Shown here piece after piece: positions 54,480 through 62,192 of a stretch of 64,000 bases of DNA (position 1 is its first letter; each line of letters starts with the position of its first letter). Origin of the DNA: Paenibacillus sp. 1_12 (GTDB lineage: Bacteria > Bacillota > Bacilli > Paenibacillales > NBRC-103111). Below the pieces are notes generated by a model that was given only the letters and a program-made list of their open reading frames with translations, made no database searches and had not been told where the DNA came from. The DNA lies in NCBI RefSeq assembly GCF_900114475.1, contig NZ_FOTE01000003.1:124001-188000 (forward strand), in the 5' to 3' direction. The translations under genes were made by a program, and so were the position numbers.

Positions 54480-54638
54480 GGTTATATATAAGACAAGCTG
54501 ACGAAGTATGCCTTGAGGTCTGCTAATGTGTGTTGAATTATGAGCGCACCGGCCAAATGATACCTGGAAAAGCGTCAGCGTTCGCCTTTGTTTCCGTGCT
54601 TTACCACTGGCAAAACTCTTAGGAGGTGAAAGAAGCGT

Positions 54639-55277
54639 ATGTCACGTCTCAAGCTTTTTACCGTATTCGTTGTTGCAGGTTACTTGATCGGCTTGCTTGC
54701 TACATTATTTGTACCCGTTTATGTCGCGTTTCTGCTTCCAGCTGGACTGTCGTTTCTGGCACTTATTTTCTTCAAACCGAAGCATCCGATGCAAGGTGCA
54801 AAACCTTTTGCCGAGCCAATAGCTCCATCCCAAGCTTCAACACCTTTGCCATCCAGTCCGCAGGATTCTCTGACTAAAGACCCAATATGGGGACCAGTTC
54901 TTGAGTATATTGGTGTACTGGAAGATATGATGATATCTGAAGGGCAAAAAGACAATCTCGATAATGAAATTGTGGAGAAAACACTCTCCTTGTTAACTCG
55001 GCTTCAGCGGGTGATTCCGCAGCTTCAGGAGCTGAATGATGGGAATATTAATCATAATATTCATCGGCTGGTGTTCAAGGATTTGAACGGAGCGGTTAAT
55101 CCTTTTCTGAAATTGAGCGGAGAAGCCAAACGTCAAAACCGTCGACTTTTGCTGTCAGGACTTAAAGATATTAATTCTAAAATCTCCTTTTATGTCGAGT
55201 CTATCGAACATAGAGATTTGATAGATCTGCAAACCAAAATCGATCTAATTCATGAACGCTACAACGTACAAAACTAA
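54639..55277 (+). CDS. XpaC-family membrane protein
   Basis: 212 residues. Two helices form an N-terminal hairpin (about 5-45), then a Pro/Ser-rich linker and a helical cytosolic domain. Known as 5-bromo-4-chloroindolyl phosphate hydrolysis protein in Bacillus, but that name reflects a phenotype. It is nearly always beside TelA. AGGAGGTG precedes the ATG. Confidence 0.82.
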   Translation: MSRLKLFTVFVVAGYLIGLLATLFVPVYVAFLLPAGLSFLALIFFKPKHPMQGAKPFAEPIAPSQASTPLPSSPQDSLTKDPIWGPVLEYIGVLEDMMISEGQKDNLDNEIVEKTLSLLTRLQRVIPQLQELNDGNINHNIHRLVFKDLNGAVNPFLKLSGEAKRQNRRLLLSGLKDINSKISFYVESIEHRDLIDLQTKIDLIHERYNVQN

Positions 55278-55297
55278 CCTTTAAGGGGCTGAGATTA

Positions 55298-56407
55298 TTG
55301 TCAACACAACCATTGACGGAGCTTGTATTGCTTAAACAAGAGGATGTACAAAAGGTAGAGCAGGAAGCACAGCAGCTGATTCAAAAAGTATCGACGACCG
55401 ATACCTTAAACCTGGATAGCCTCATGGATGAGATCGGGAATATGGGTCAACGAACGATGGAAAAGGCAGGACAGTCGCTGTCGATGCTTGAACGTCCTGT
55501 GAATGAGTTGATGTCCGGCAAGCGGGCCGAGGTGTCCAATAATATACTTAAGCTCCGCGGCGAGGTGGATGCGCTTAATAAAAGCAAGCAGGTTGGTTTT
55601 TTTGATAAGCTGCTGAAAAAAACGCCTATGAAAAATTTTGTCTATAAATATCAATCTGTGAATACGAATGTAGCGGCTATTGTCCAATCGCTGCGAAACG
55701 GCAAGGATACCTTGCAGGAAAATATCGTATATATGAAAAATTTGAAGCGTACAGCGATTCAAGAGGTTTACAATGTTCAAGCACGAATTGCGATGGGCAA
55801 TAAACTGAAAGAGTTGTTTGAGCAAGAGATCAGCAAGCCGGAGAATGCGAATCGCAAAACCCATCTGGAACGTGGACTGCGCAAGGTGGTTACTCGTATC
55901 CAATCGTTTACCGAAATGATTTTACTGTATCAGCAGGCAATTGCAGGCACTGATATTATTAACGACAATAATGATAAGCTGATTGATGCGGTAGACAGTA
56001 CGATTCACAAAACCCAGCACTTGATCACTGTATCTGCGATGATTTCCATGGCACTTCAGGATCAGCTGGATACGATTGATGCGGTCAATTCCGCCAACCG
56101 GACATTGGAGACCATGTTTGCCGAAAATTCGAGGCAGCTGAAGGAAACGACACAGAAAACGAATGATTTACTCGGCAAGCCTGCTTTATCAATGGATGTT
56201 ATTAATCAAGCGATTGGCGATCTGTTCACAGCGATGGATTTATATGAGCAATCGAACCGCAGCATTATTCAAACTGCAACGGAGCATACGTCCAAAATGA
56301 CGGAGATCAACAAAACATTGAATCAGCGTCTCGGTATTACCTCAGGAGCAAATGCATCGATCCAAAATCAACAACAAAACCAGTCTTTGTCGAGCTTTTT
56401 GGAGTAG
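55298..56407 (+). CDS. TelA-family toxic anion resistance protein
   Basis: 369 residues, soluble and mainly coiled helical, TelA/KlaA family (Bacillus YceH-like). Characteristic blocks: SGKRAEVSNNILKLRGEVDALNKSK, and LETMFAENSRQLKETTQKTNDL. TTG start after AAGGGG. Gives tellurite and cell-envelope stress tolerance; acts downstream of the ter proteins. Followed by a terminator. Confidence 0.9.
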   Translation: MSTQPLTELVLLKQEDVQKVEQEAQQLIQKVSTTDTLNLDSLMDEIGNMGQRTMEKAGQSLSMLERPVNELMSGKRAEVSNNILKLRGEVDALNKSKQVGFFDKLLKKTPMKNFVYKYQSVNTNVAAIVQSLRNGKDTLQENIVYMKNLKRTAIQEVYNVQARIAMGNKLKELFEQEISKPENANRKTHLERGLRKVVTRIQSFTEMILLYQQAIAGTDIINDNNDKLIDAVDSTIHKTQHLITVSAMISMALQDQLDTIDAVNSANRTLETMFAENSRQLKETTQKTNDLLGKPALSMDVINQAIGDLFTAMDLYEQSNRSIIQTATEHTSKMTEINKTLNQRLGITSGANASIQNQQQNQSLSSFLE

Positions 56408-56437
56408 GATAAACAGCATAAGTGAGCATTACAAAGA

Positions 56438-56465
56438 AACCGGGAGCGTTTAGCTCTCGGTTTTT
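56438..56465 (+). terminator. Terminator after telA
   Basis: AACCGGGAGC / GCTCTCGGTT stem, 5-nt loop, TTTTT (56461-56465). Confidence 0.85.
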
Positions 56466-56659
56466 GTCGTTGTACGTATACCTTTGTAGGGGGAGTACTA
56501 ATTATTCCCTGTCTTAAGAAAGCTTCATCTCGGTTCATTCGACCTGCTTGTGTAACAAACGGGTTTCATACGCATACAATGAATGGAATATGGGCAAGTC
56601 GGTTACGCATAAGGTTAGGTATGATCAGGAATCACACTAATTGAAATTGAGGTGTTCCT

Positions 56660-56761
56660 ATGCTTGATATGTTGACGGCACTGGGTACAATTATCACACT
56701 GATTGTGCTGGCCAGCATGGAGAGGGCACGGTATATAGCGTCATTGAACGATGAGGAATGA
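56660..56761 (+). CDS. Small membrane protein, 33 aa
   Basis: MLDMLTALGTIITLIVLASM then ERARYIASLNDEE: one membrane helix of about 18 residues and a short charged tail. GAGGTG lies 7 nt before the ATG. It is short enough to be missed by ORF callers. Function unknown; small single-helix proteins of this kind often act as regulators or subunits. Confidence 0.6.
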   Translation: MLDMLTALGTIITLIVLASMERARYIASLNDEE

Positions 56762-56795
56762 AGACATATGATGATAATTGTCAGTGAAGGTCATG

Positions 56796-56824
56796 TTTTC
56801 CAACGCCTATGAATCTGGTACTAT
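56796..56824 (+). promoter_or_regulatory. Promoter of the 193-aa unknown gene
   Basis: TTTTCC (56796-56801), 17 nt, TACTAT (56819-56824), with TGG forming an extended -10. Confidence 0.4.
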
Positions 56825-56855
56825 GTAAGTAGTATCTATAGATCGGAGGCTGCCA

Positions 56856-57437
56856 ATGCTAGAGTTTGAATTCGAAATTATGAACGGATCATCCATTAAT
56901 CTACGTTATTTGTTTGGTGGCGAATGGTTTACTTTTAACCTCTATTTGAGTGATGAGGTCTGGATTCTTCATCCTTTTGAAGGGATACTGCTGGGCAATA
57001 AGGAAATGAGCCGACTCGTCATCGCAGATATGTTTACCAATAAAACCTTTTTGGTCATGCTGGCGAAGGAAAGAATTTTATTGTCAAATATCCATTCCTC
57101 GATGGATCTGGGGCAGCAGTCAGAAGAGCAAATTTCGTACCGCGGCAAAATTGAGGATCAACCGGAGCCTGCAAATGATAAGGACAACATGGATGACATG
57201 GATGCATTTATTCAAGCGAATTCGATTGAAGAGGTCATTGAGCAGGAGAAAAAACTCGTATTAAGTCGTGTCAATTATTTTCGTGAGATCTTAAAACGTA
57301 TGTTCATGGACGGTCTCGGTCCAAATGATGAAGAGTTTGATAAAGTACGCGAAATTGTGAAAATTTATGAGGAGGCTGCACATAAATTAGGAAACCGGGA
57401 TGACCTGTTTAATGGGAACAATCACAAACGGTTTTAG
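56856..57437 (+). CDS. Protein of unknown function, 193 aa
   Basis: Not recognised. The first 80 residues look like a compact beta-rich domain (aromatic, e.g. YLFGGEWFTFNLYLSDEVWI); an acidic Asp/Met-rich linker (about 105-120) leads to a helical C-terminal region. Strong GGAGG site. It lies between telA and the phage-derived locus, separated from the latter by a palindromic element; transcription is convergent with the immA-like gene. Confidence 0.7.
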   Translation: MLEFEFEIMNGSSINLRYLFGGEWFTFNLYLSDEVWILHPFEGILLGNKEMSRLVIADMFTNKTFLVMLAKERILLSNIHSSMDLGQQSEEQISYRGKIEDQPEPANDKDNMDDMDAFIQANSIEEVIEQEKKLVLSRVNYFREILKRMFMDGLGPNDEEFDKVREIVKIYEEAAHKLGNRDDLFNGNNHKRF

Positions 57438-57442
57438 TGGAT

Positions 57443-57600
57443 GTTCAAAAAGTCCTCTTTTGATCACGAAGTCTGACAGGAAGCTAATTCGGCATCGAAT
57501 CTTGCATTCAGACTCGAAGTGCGGTGCTCATTTAGGTTTGCCTAATTGAGCACCGCACTTCTTACAACCTTCTCGGTGCTGAAAAGTCGACTTTTTGAAC
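57443..57600. mobile_element. Composite 158-bp palindromic element between convergent genes
   Basis: Outer inverted repeats GTTCAAAAAGTC (57443-57454) and GACTTTTTGAAC (57589-57600) are perfect. Inside sits a 21-bp hairpin with one mismatch, 57516-57561: arms GAAGTGCGGTGCTCA / TGAGCACCGCACTTC, loop TTTG. Its AAGTGCGGTG core is the terminal repeat of the MITE at 35229, and the outer arms match the palindrome at 29069. It looks like one small element nested in another, and may also terminate transcription from both sides. Confidence 0.65.
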
Positions 57601-57606
57601 TCGTTT

Positions 57607-58014
57607 TTAATAAAATCTGTGCATCTCCTCGGGAATGCCATGGCGCGTGCAAAACTGTTCAATCGTTTCTTCCTGATGAATTTCGCTGTTGAATACGAGT
57701 AATTTAACGGCGAAGCGATTAGCCTGCATTTCAAATTTACCCGGATTAAAGAAGGAATGCTCCTCCAGAAAAAAACGGCTGATCCCTTGATGAAGTCGAT
57801 CATGTCCAAGTTCGTGGGCACAAACGAATCGCTGCCATTCCGAAGAAAGCTGGTTATGGATCACAATAAACCGTCTTTTGAGCTTGCGATAATAGATGCC
57901 TCTCGTATTCGTCCCCAGGTCATGGAATCTAACTTGGATCCCCATCGCACGGGCAATCGTATAGGGGCAGTTGGTTTTATGTCGTTGTATAAGCTTGGAT
58001 ACGGTATTTTCCAT
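57607..58014 (-). CDS. ImmA/IrrE-family metallopeptidase
   Basis: 135 residues. Zinc motif HELGH (H67, E68, H71 counting from the chosen start), preceded by RFVCA and followed by EMQANRFAVKLLV. In ICEBs1 ImmA cleaves the XRE repressor ImmR; the PBSX counterpart is XkdA. Encoded just after the XRE repressor, so it should relieve repression on DNA damage or other signals. Start MENTVSK is chosen since GGGTGAT precedes it; a 3-residue longer form is possible. Confidence 0.88.
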   Translation of the reverse strand: MENTVSKLIQRHKTNCPYTIARAMGIQVRFHDLGTNTRGIYYRKLKRRFIVIHNQLSSEWQRFVCAHELGHDRLHQGISRFFLEEHSFFNPGKFEMQANRFAVKLLVFNSEIHQEETIEQFCTRHGIPEEMHRFY

Positions 58015-58064
58015 TATCATCACCCGGCTAATTCAATTAGTAAGGCAGTTACGACCTGTGATGT

Positions 58065-58505
58065 TCACGGCTTGGGCGGAGTATCGGAGTTCTGTGGTTT
58101 GGTGCGTTTGTTCATCTGCTTGGCTTCCCAGAAAAAACCGGTCAAAACGTCCATAATCCTCTGCCTGTCAGCATCGTTGATCGGCATACCGTCAAACATG
58201 ACCTCGCCATCTTCCTCTAACATTTTTTTGAAATCGCGCTTGTCTCTGTACGTAGCCCATTCGGGAATTTCATGCAGCCGTTCCTCCGGCATATGGCCGG
58301 CCTGACTCATCATTTCCTCATAGGATACTTTCAAGGCATCGGCTAGCTTGCGAATCGTTTCCGGTTTGGGGATACCTCTCAGACCATTTTCGATGCGTGA
58401 GATCTGAGCATTACTAATTCCAGAATCCAGTGCCAGCTGATTAATGCTGATTTTTTTGCGTTCACGGACGGATTTCAGATAGCTGCCAAACTGCGTTTCG
58501 CTCAT
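58065..58505 (-). CDS. XRE-family repressor of the phage-derived locus
   Basis: 146 residues. Helix-turn-helix at about 8-62 (SINQLALDSGISNAQISRIENG), then a dimerisation/regulatory domain. It is divergent from the sigma-like gene at 58846 and flanked by four TTACC-n4-GGTAA type sites, so it is the repressor of the locus, like PBSX Xre. The ImmA partner lies 51 nt downstream. Confidence 0.9.
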   Translation of the reverse strand: MSETQFGSYLKSVRERKKISINQLALDSGISNAQISRIENGLRGIPKPETIRKLADALKVSYEEMMSQAGHMPEERLHEIPEWATYRDKRDFKKMLEEDGEVMFDGMPINDADRQRIMDVLTGFFWEAKQMNKRTKPQNSDTPPKP

Positions 58506-58524
58506 AGTAAGAACCTACCCTTCA

Positions 58525-58601
58525 TTACCTCTTGGTAATAATATACCGAAAATATTCCAAAAGGTAAAGAGAAATAACGAAAAAGTGTTACCAAAAGGTT
58601 A
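58525..58601 (-). promoter_or_regulatory. Three XRE operators next to the repressor gene
   Basis: TTACCTCTTGGTAA (58525-58538), ATTCCAAAAGGTAA (58554-58567) and TTACCAAAAGGTTA (58588-58601): inverted repeats of TTACC/GGTAA with a 4-nt centre. They lie 20-96 nt before the repressor start, suited to autoregulation. Confidence 0.75.
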
Positions 58602-58795
58602 AAAAGATAGATAACTGTATGTTGCAGGGGTTATTTGCCTGTTTTTCCAGCTTTACCAAAGCGTGTTGTTTGATTAGTATTATAGCACAAGCCGATGAGG
58701 AGAGGTGGAAAATTGGATTTCGAGTAAAAGTAGTAAAGGGATTGCACTCGTAAAAGGGATAGGAAAGCTAGGATGATTTTTTTGTTGAGCAAGTG

Positions 58796-58809
58796 TTACC
58801 AAAAGGTAT
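58796..58809 (+). promoter_or_regulatory. Fourth XRE operator, before the sigma-like activator
   Basis: TTACCAAAAGGTAT, 24 nt before the ribosome site of the activator. The same core as the three sites on the other side of the intergenic region. Between them (58602-58795) there is A/T-rich DNA with no gene. Confidence 0.75.
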
Positions 58810-58845
58810 TTATTTTATATAAACCAAAATCAGGAGGTTATGCAA

Positions 58846-59373
58846 ATGAATCCAGAAAGTCCAAATCAACCATGGCTCACCAATATAGCCGAGCTGAAGC
58901 AAGCTTACCGCAGCACCCATCATATTCTGATCAAGGCTAAAGAAGCTGCCCACCCTCCCGAGGAGCAGCAATTAATCGCGGAGATGATTGCCGATGTCAA
59001 TTATGCCATTGAATGGATGCATACCGGCAAATGTCCGGGTAACCGCAGAGGTATTGAACGGAGGGCCGCTTATCAACGGGAAAAGCTCGTAGATCCGTTC
59101 CAAATGCAAATTTATATGCAGCAGTACAGTCCAGTAACGGACAAGCCTGCCGCGGTTACAGAGTTGCAAAGAATACAGATTGAACAGGCATTGGCCGGAC
59201 TGAGCACCCGCGAACGGGAATGCTATGAGCTTCATCATGGGATGAGTTATTCCTTAAGCGAGATCGCAGAATTGCTGGGCGTGAAAAAAGGAACCGTACA
59301 AGGTTATGTGCAGACAGCGAGTAAAAAAGTAGTGCAAGCGAAGCAAGGTGAACATAAGGAGCATCAGAGTTAA
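58846..59373 (+). CDS. Sigma-like phage activator (Xpf-type)
   Basis: 175 residues. The C-terminal third is a sigma-70 region 4 helix-turn-helix (LSTRERECYELHHGMSYSLSEIAELLGVKKGTVQGYV). In PBSX the equivalent Xpf is a sigma-like positive factor for the late genes. ATG 58846 with GGAGG at 58833-58837. Expected to switch on the tail operon that begins 110-200 nt later. Confidence 0.82.
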   Translation: MNPESPNQPWLTNIAELKQAYRSTHHILIKAKEAAHPPEEQQLIAEMIADVNYAIEWMHTGKCPGNRRGIERRAAYQREKLVDPFQMQIYMQQYSPVTDKPAAVTELQRIQIEQALAGLSTRERECYELHHGMSYSLSEIAELLGVKKGTVQGYVQTASKKVVQAKQGEHKEHQS

Positions 59374-59482
59374 GGAGACACGAGGGCTAGTGTAGACTGC
59401 CGCCAGGCGATGTACTGCAAACCATTGGCAAGCTTGAACGAACAGCCCCTTACGACTGCCACCTAATAATGAGAACAGAATA

Positions 59483-59496
59483 CGAACAAGTGTTCT
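59483..59496 (+). promoter_or_regulatory. LexA (SOS) box before the tail genes
   Basis: CGAACAAGTGTTCT matches the Bacillus LexA consensus CGAACNNNNGTTCG at 9 of 10 fixed positions. It lies 110 nt after the activator and upstream of the structural operon, giving a direct SOS input. The same stretch has a short AACAAG-TGTT-CTTGTT hairpin followed by TT, so a weak terminator is an alternative reading. Confidence 0.6.
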
Positions 59497-59564
59497 TGTT
59501 TTGAAACAAAAGCTTGATCATGCAGGACGCAGCAGGAGCCCAAGCAGGAAAGGAGCAACCCAAG

Positions 59565-59675
59565 TTGACGAGTAAGAAGAAGAGTTGCCGACAGCAGTCG
59601 CGTTCGCCCGCTTTCAACCAAACAAGGCTTGCCAGTCATCTTCGTCCAGTGGAAGGCAGGTGTGCCCATGATTGA
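59565..59675 (+). CDS. Possible small basic protein, 36 aa
   Basis: TTG start with an excellent AAAGGAG 9 nt upstream; an Arg/Lys/Ser-rich 36-residue product (MTSKKKSCRQQSRSPAFNQT...). Its stop overlaps the start of the tail-terminator gene by 8 nt, as in coupled phage genes. No family match. It may be a real leader gene or just a coupling frame. Confidence 0.4.
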   Translation: MTSKKKSCRQQSRSPAFNQTRLASHLRPVEGRCAHD

Positions 59676-60153
59676 TCTGGAGCTGATTCAATCGGTAATC
59701 GTGGGTGGCTTGACTGCTCATCTGGGTATTCCGGTCGTGAAGGTGGATGCAGCAAGGCCAGAGCAATATCCGTATATCATGTACAGCTATTCCGGGCCTA
59801 TTACATTTCCAGATAGTACACCAGCCATGACACTTGTTGCAGCTGGCGCTGAAGAAGTGATGGAGCGTTACACGGAGCAGCCTACTTGCCGTATCAGCTT
59901 GAATTCCTGCTCGAACCAACAGCTGGAAAGCTGGACGAATGCGATTCGGATGCACGACTGGTTCCGTGTCGTCGGGCACGATGTTTTAAAGCAGGGGGCC
60001 GATCTGGTCGTGGTGCAGGCTGGAAAGATTAAAAACCGCGATACGGCTATTGAAGGTGTATGGGAGCGAAGAAGTCAATTGTATGTGACCTTTCGAACCG
60101 CAAGTGTAGTGGATATGAATCAAGGGACCATTCAAACAGTAAATTGGAAATAG
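59668..60153 (+). CDS. Phage neck/tail terminator protein (LIC_12616-like)
   Basis: 161 residues. The opening MIDLELIQSVIVGGLTAHL and YPYIMYSYSGPI pattern fit the phage neck terminator / tail completion family of contractile phages such as KPP10. It caps the tail tube. ATG 59668 with AGGTG/GGAAGG; the TTG at 59629 is rejected. It is the first structural gene, directly after the control region; no head gene precedes it. Confidence 0.7.
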   Translation: MIDLELIQSVIVGGLTAHLGIPVVKVDAARPEQYPYIMYSYSGPITFPDSTPAMTLVAAGAEEVMERYTEQPTCRISLNSCSNQQLESWTNAIRMHDWFRVVGHDVLKQGADLVVVQAGKIKNRDTAIEGVWERRSQLYVTFRTASVVDMNQGTIQTVNWK

Positions 60154-60165
60154 GGAGGAATTAAC

Positions 60166-61185
60166 ATGGCCAACACAACAAAAGACGTAACGGTTGTCAT
60201 CGATATTCAAAAGCCCGTAGGGCGTTTAGGATTTGGTAAGGTACTTATTCTCGGAGCAAAAGCAGGCGGCTCCGTTTATAAAGAATACACCGATTTGGCG
60301 GGTGTTAAAACGGATTTTATCGAAACCACAGAGGAATATAAAGCGGCACAGGCGATTTTTGCCCAAGGCGATCAAGCACCTTCCGTGATTGCTATCACTT
60401 GCCACAATTCAACAACAGGCGAGTCCGAAGAAACACTGGTTCAACGATTGCAGGCTGTTCTGGATAAAGACTGGTATTTCCTGGTCAGTACCTCCGCTGC
60501 CAAGGTTGATGTGCTTGCTGTTGCCGATGAGATTGAAGCCGATGGGACTCATCAATTCTTCACCCGTTCGTCAAGCTTGACGGATTTGGCGGCAATCAAA
60601 GCTAAGGATTACACCCGTACGACCGTTCTCTATCATACGACGACCGCAAATTATCCCGAAGCGGCATGGGTTGGAGCAGCAGGCTCGGCACCTGTAGGCA
60701 GCATCACTTGGAAATTCAAGAAGTTGAACGGTATTCAACCATTGGAGCTGTCCAGCAGCGAGTTGTTGGCGATTCATAATCTGGGCGCGAACACTTATAT
60801 CACCAAAGCCGGTGATGCGGTAACGACAGAAGGCCGGGTTGTCGATGCGGAATATATCGATATTATCCACGCCAGAGATTACGTGAAGTTTTCCATCGAA
60901 TATGGGATTCAAAAGCTATTGAACAGCACGCCAAAGGTTCCTTACACCACAGCGGGTATTGCCCAAATCGAGGGTGTAGTCAAAACGGTGCTTCAGCGTG
61001 CCCATAATCAAGGCATTATCGCAAGCGATGAGGATGGTATCGGTTTGTATGGAACCACATTCAAATCACGTGATGAGGTTGACCCGGCTGACCGTGCAGC
61101 GCGCAGCTACAATGATGGCTCTTTTTACTTCGAGCTTGCTGGTGCCGTGCATGATGCAACGATCCATGGGGTTATCCAATTTTAA
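60166..61185 (+). CDS. Contractile tail sheath protein (DUF3383-type)
   Basis: 339 residues. The order and composition are those of DUF3383 sheath proteins of KPP10/Felix O1-like phages: an N-terminal VTVVIDIQKPVGRLGFGKVLILG, and a C-terminal block ending SFYFELAGAVHDATIHGVI. Sheath subunits wrap the tube and contract on target binding. AGGGAGGA site. Proves a contractile (R-type-like) rather than siphovirus tail. Confidence 0.85.
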   Translation: MANTTKDVTVVIDIQKPVGRLGFGKVLILGAKAGGSVYKEYTDLAGVKTDFIETTEEYKAAQAIFAQGDQAPSVIAITCHNSTTGESEETLVQRLQAVLDKDWYFLVSTSAAKVDVLAVADEIEADGTHQFFTRSSSLTDLAAIKAKDYTRTTVLYHTTTANYPEAAWVGAAGSAPVGSITWKFKKLNGIQPLELSSSELLAIHNLGANTYITKAGDAVTTEGRVVDAEYIDIIHARDYVKFSIEYGIQKLLNSTPKVPYTTAGIAQIEGVVKTVLQRAHNQGIIASDEDGIGLYGTTFKSRDEVDPADRAARSYNDGSFYFELAGAVHDATIHGVIQF

Positions 61186-61232
61186 GAAATAGACACTTTT
61201 ATGATGTAATCCAATTCTAAGGAGGAATAACA

Positions 61233-61628
61233 ATGGCTACAACAACTTACGATCCAAAGAACGTTTCAATTACCGTAGACGGTGTGTTTATGACCGGGCT
61301 CGGCGAAAGCATGGTGGAAGTATCCAAGGATGAAAATAATTATGATACCAAGGTAGGCGCTTTGGGTGACGCGATACGTACCAAGATTAATAACAGCTTG
61401 GGCACGATCAAAATCACGCTGCAGCAAACGAGTCCGCAGACGACATTTCTCGACAATTTGGCTAATACCGGTAAATTGGTTCCGATCAGCATTATTTCGT
61501 ACAACGAGCCGAAGCAAACGACCACGGTAACGCAGGCTTTTCTAAAAAAGCAGGCTGACCGCAAGTATGGCAAGGATGCCGCAGAGCGTGAATATGAATT
61601 CCAGGCCATGGATCTTAATTTGGCGTAA
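61233..61628 (+). CDS. Tail tube protein (DUF3277, KPP10 ORF10-like)
   Basis: 131 residues. TTTYDPKNVSITVDGVFMTG and the later NSLGTIKITLQQTSPQTTFLDNL are typical of the DUF3277 tube family paired with DUF3383 sheaths. It forms the inner tube hexamers. GGAGGA site, 47 nt after the sheath gene. Confidence 0.87.
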   Translation: MATTTYDPKNVSITVDGVFMTGLGESMVEVSKDENNYDTKVGALGDAIRTKINNSLGTIKITLQQTSPQTTFLDNLANTGKLVPISIISYNEPKQTTTVTQAFLKKQADRKYGKDAAEREYEFQAMDLNLA

Positions 61629-61675
61629 GCCATAGCAGTTGCACATCCATAACAATTTGAAGGAGTGATTGCTCG

Positions 61676-61969
61676 ATGAGCAACTTTAAGCAAAAGAACT
61701 ACACTTCCCGCAGTGGGAAATCGTATATGTTTCAGTTTCCGGGTGTACGTGCGGCTGCGCAAATCAGCGACCGCGTAAAGAACAAGTTCGGCGTCCCGCA
61801 GGAAGAAAAGCTTGCTGAGGAAATGATGAAGAACGTCATCGTCGAGCCGAAGATTTCGTGGGATTACTTTGGCAGCGACAAAAAGGAATTCAACGATGTG
61901 ATTGCGGCCTCCTTCCGTTTCCTTGAAGGCGAAGACGAGGAAGCATCGGATGACCATAACCAGGAATGA
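61676..61969 (+). CDS. Tail assembly chaperone, first product
   Basis: 97 residues. Position between tube and tape measure, acidic C-terminus (EGEDEEASDDHNQE) and size fit the tail assembly chaperone (gpG-like; PBSX XkdN region). It prevents tape-measure aggregation and guides tube assembly. Overlaps the next frame by 20 nt. Confidence 0.72.
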   Translation: MSNFKQKNYTSRSGKSYMFQFPGVRAAAQISDRVKNKFGVPQEEKLAEEMMKNVIVEPKISWDYFGSDKKEFNDVIAASFRFLEGEDEEASDDHNQE

Positions 61970-62147
61970 AGCGCGTCAGCGGGCTGAGCGTAACTGGGCG
62001 ATGTGGCGATTGCTGCTGAGTGATATGAATATCACCTACAGCGAGCTGAACCAGATGGACCAGGACGATCTGGCCGAAGCCAATGCGGCGCTCGATATGT
62101 ACATCGAGATGATGGAGAAAAATATGGAGAAATCGAAGAAGCGCTGA
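61950..62147 (+). CDS. Tail assembly chaperone, second frame
   Basis: 65 residues in the +1 frame relative to the first chaperone. In many phages the second frame is expressed as a frameshift fusion (gpGT); here no clear XXXYYYZ slippery heptamer is seen in the overlap, and ATG 61950 has GAGGAAG upstream, so independent initiation by coupling is possible. The longer opening to 61902 would represent the fused form. Confidence 0.6.
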   Translation: MTITRNEARQRAERNWAMWRLLLSDMNITYSELNQMDQDDLAEANAALDMYIEMMEKNMEKSKKR

Positions 62148-62192
62148 TAGGCGCTTCTTTGTTTCTTTTGAGGGGAAAGGTGGTGGAGGGGT

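Noticed and set aside
54626-54877. 83-residue plus frame over the xpaC start
   Set aside because: Out-of-frame shadow; the XpaC frame has the ribosome site and membrane hairpin.
57757-58305. 182-residue plus frame over immA and xre
   Set aside because: Antisense shadow of two genes with clear catalytic and DNA-binding motifs.
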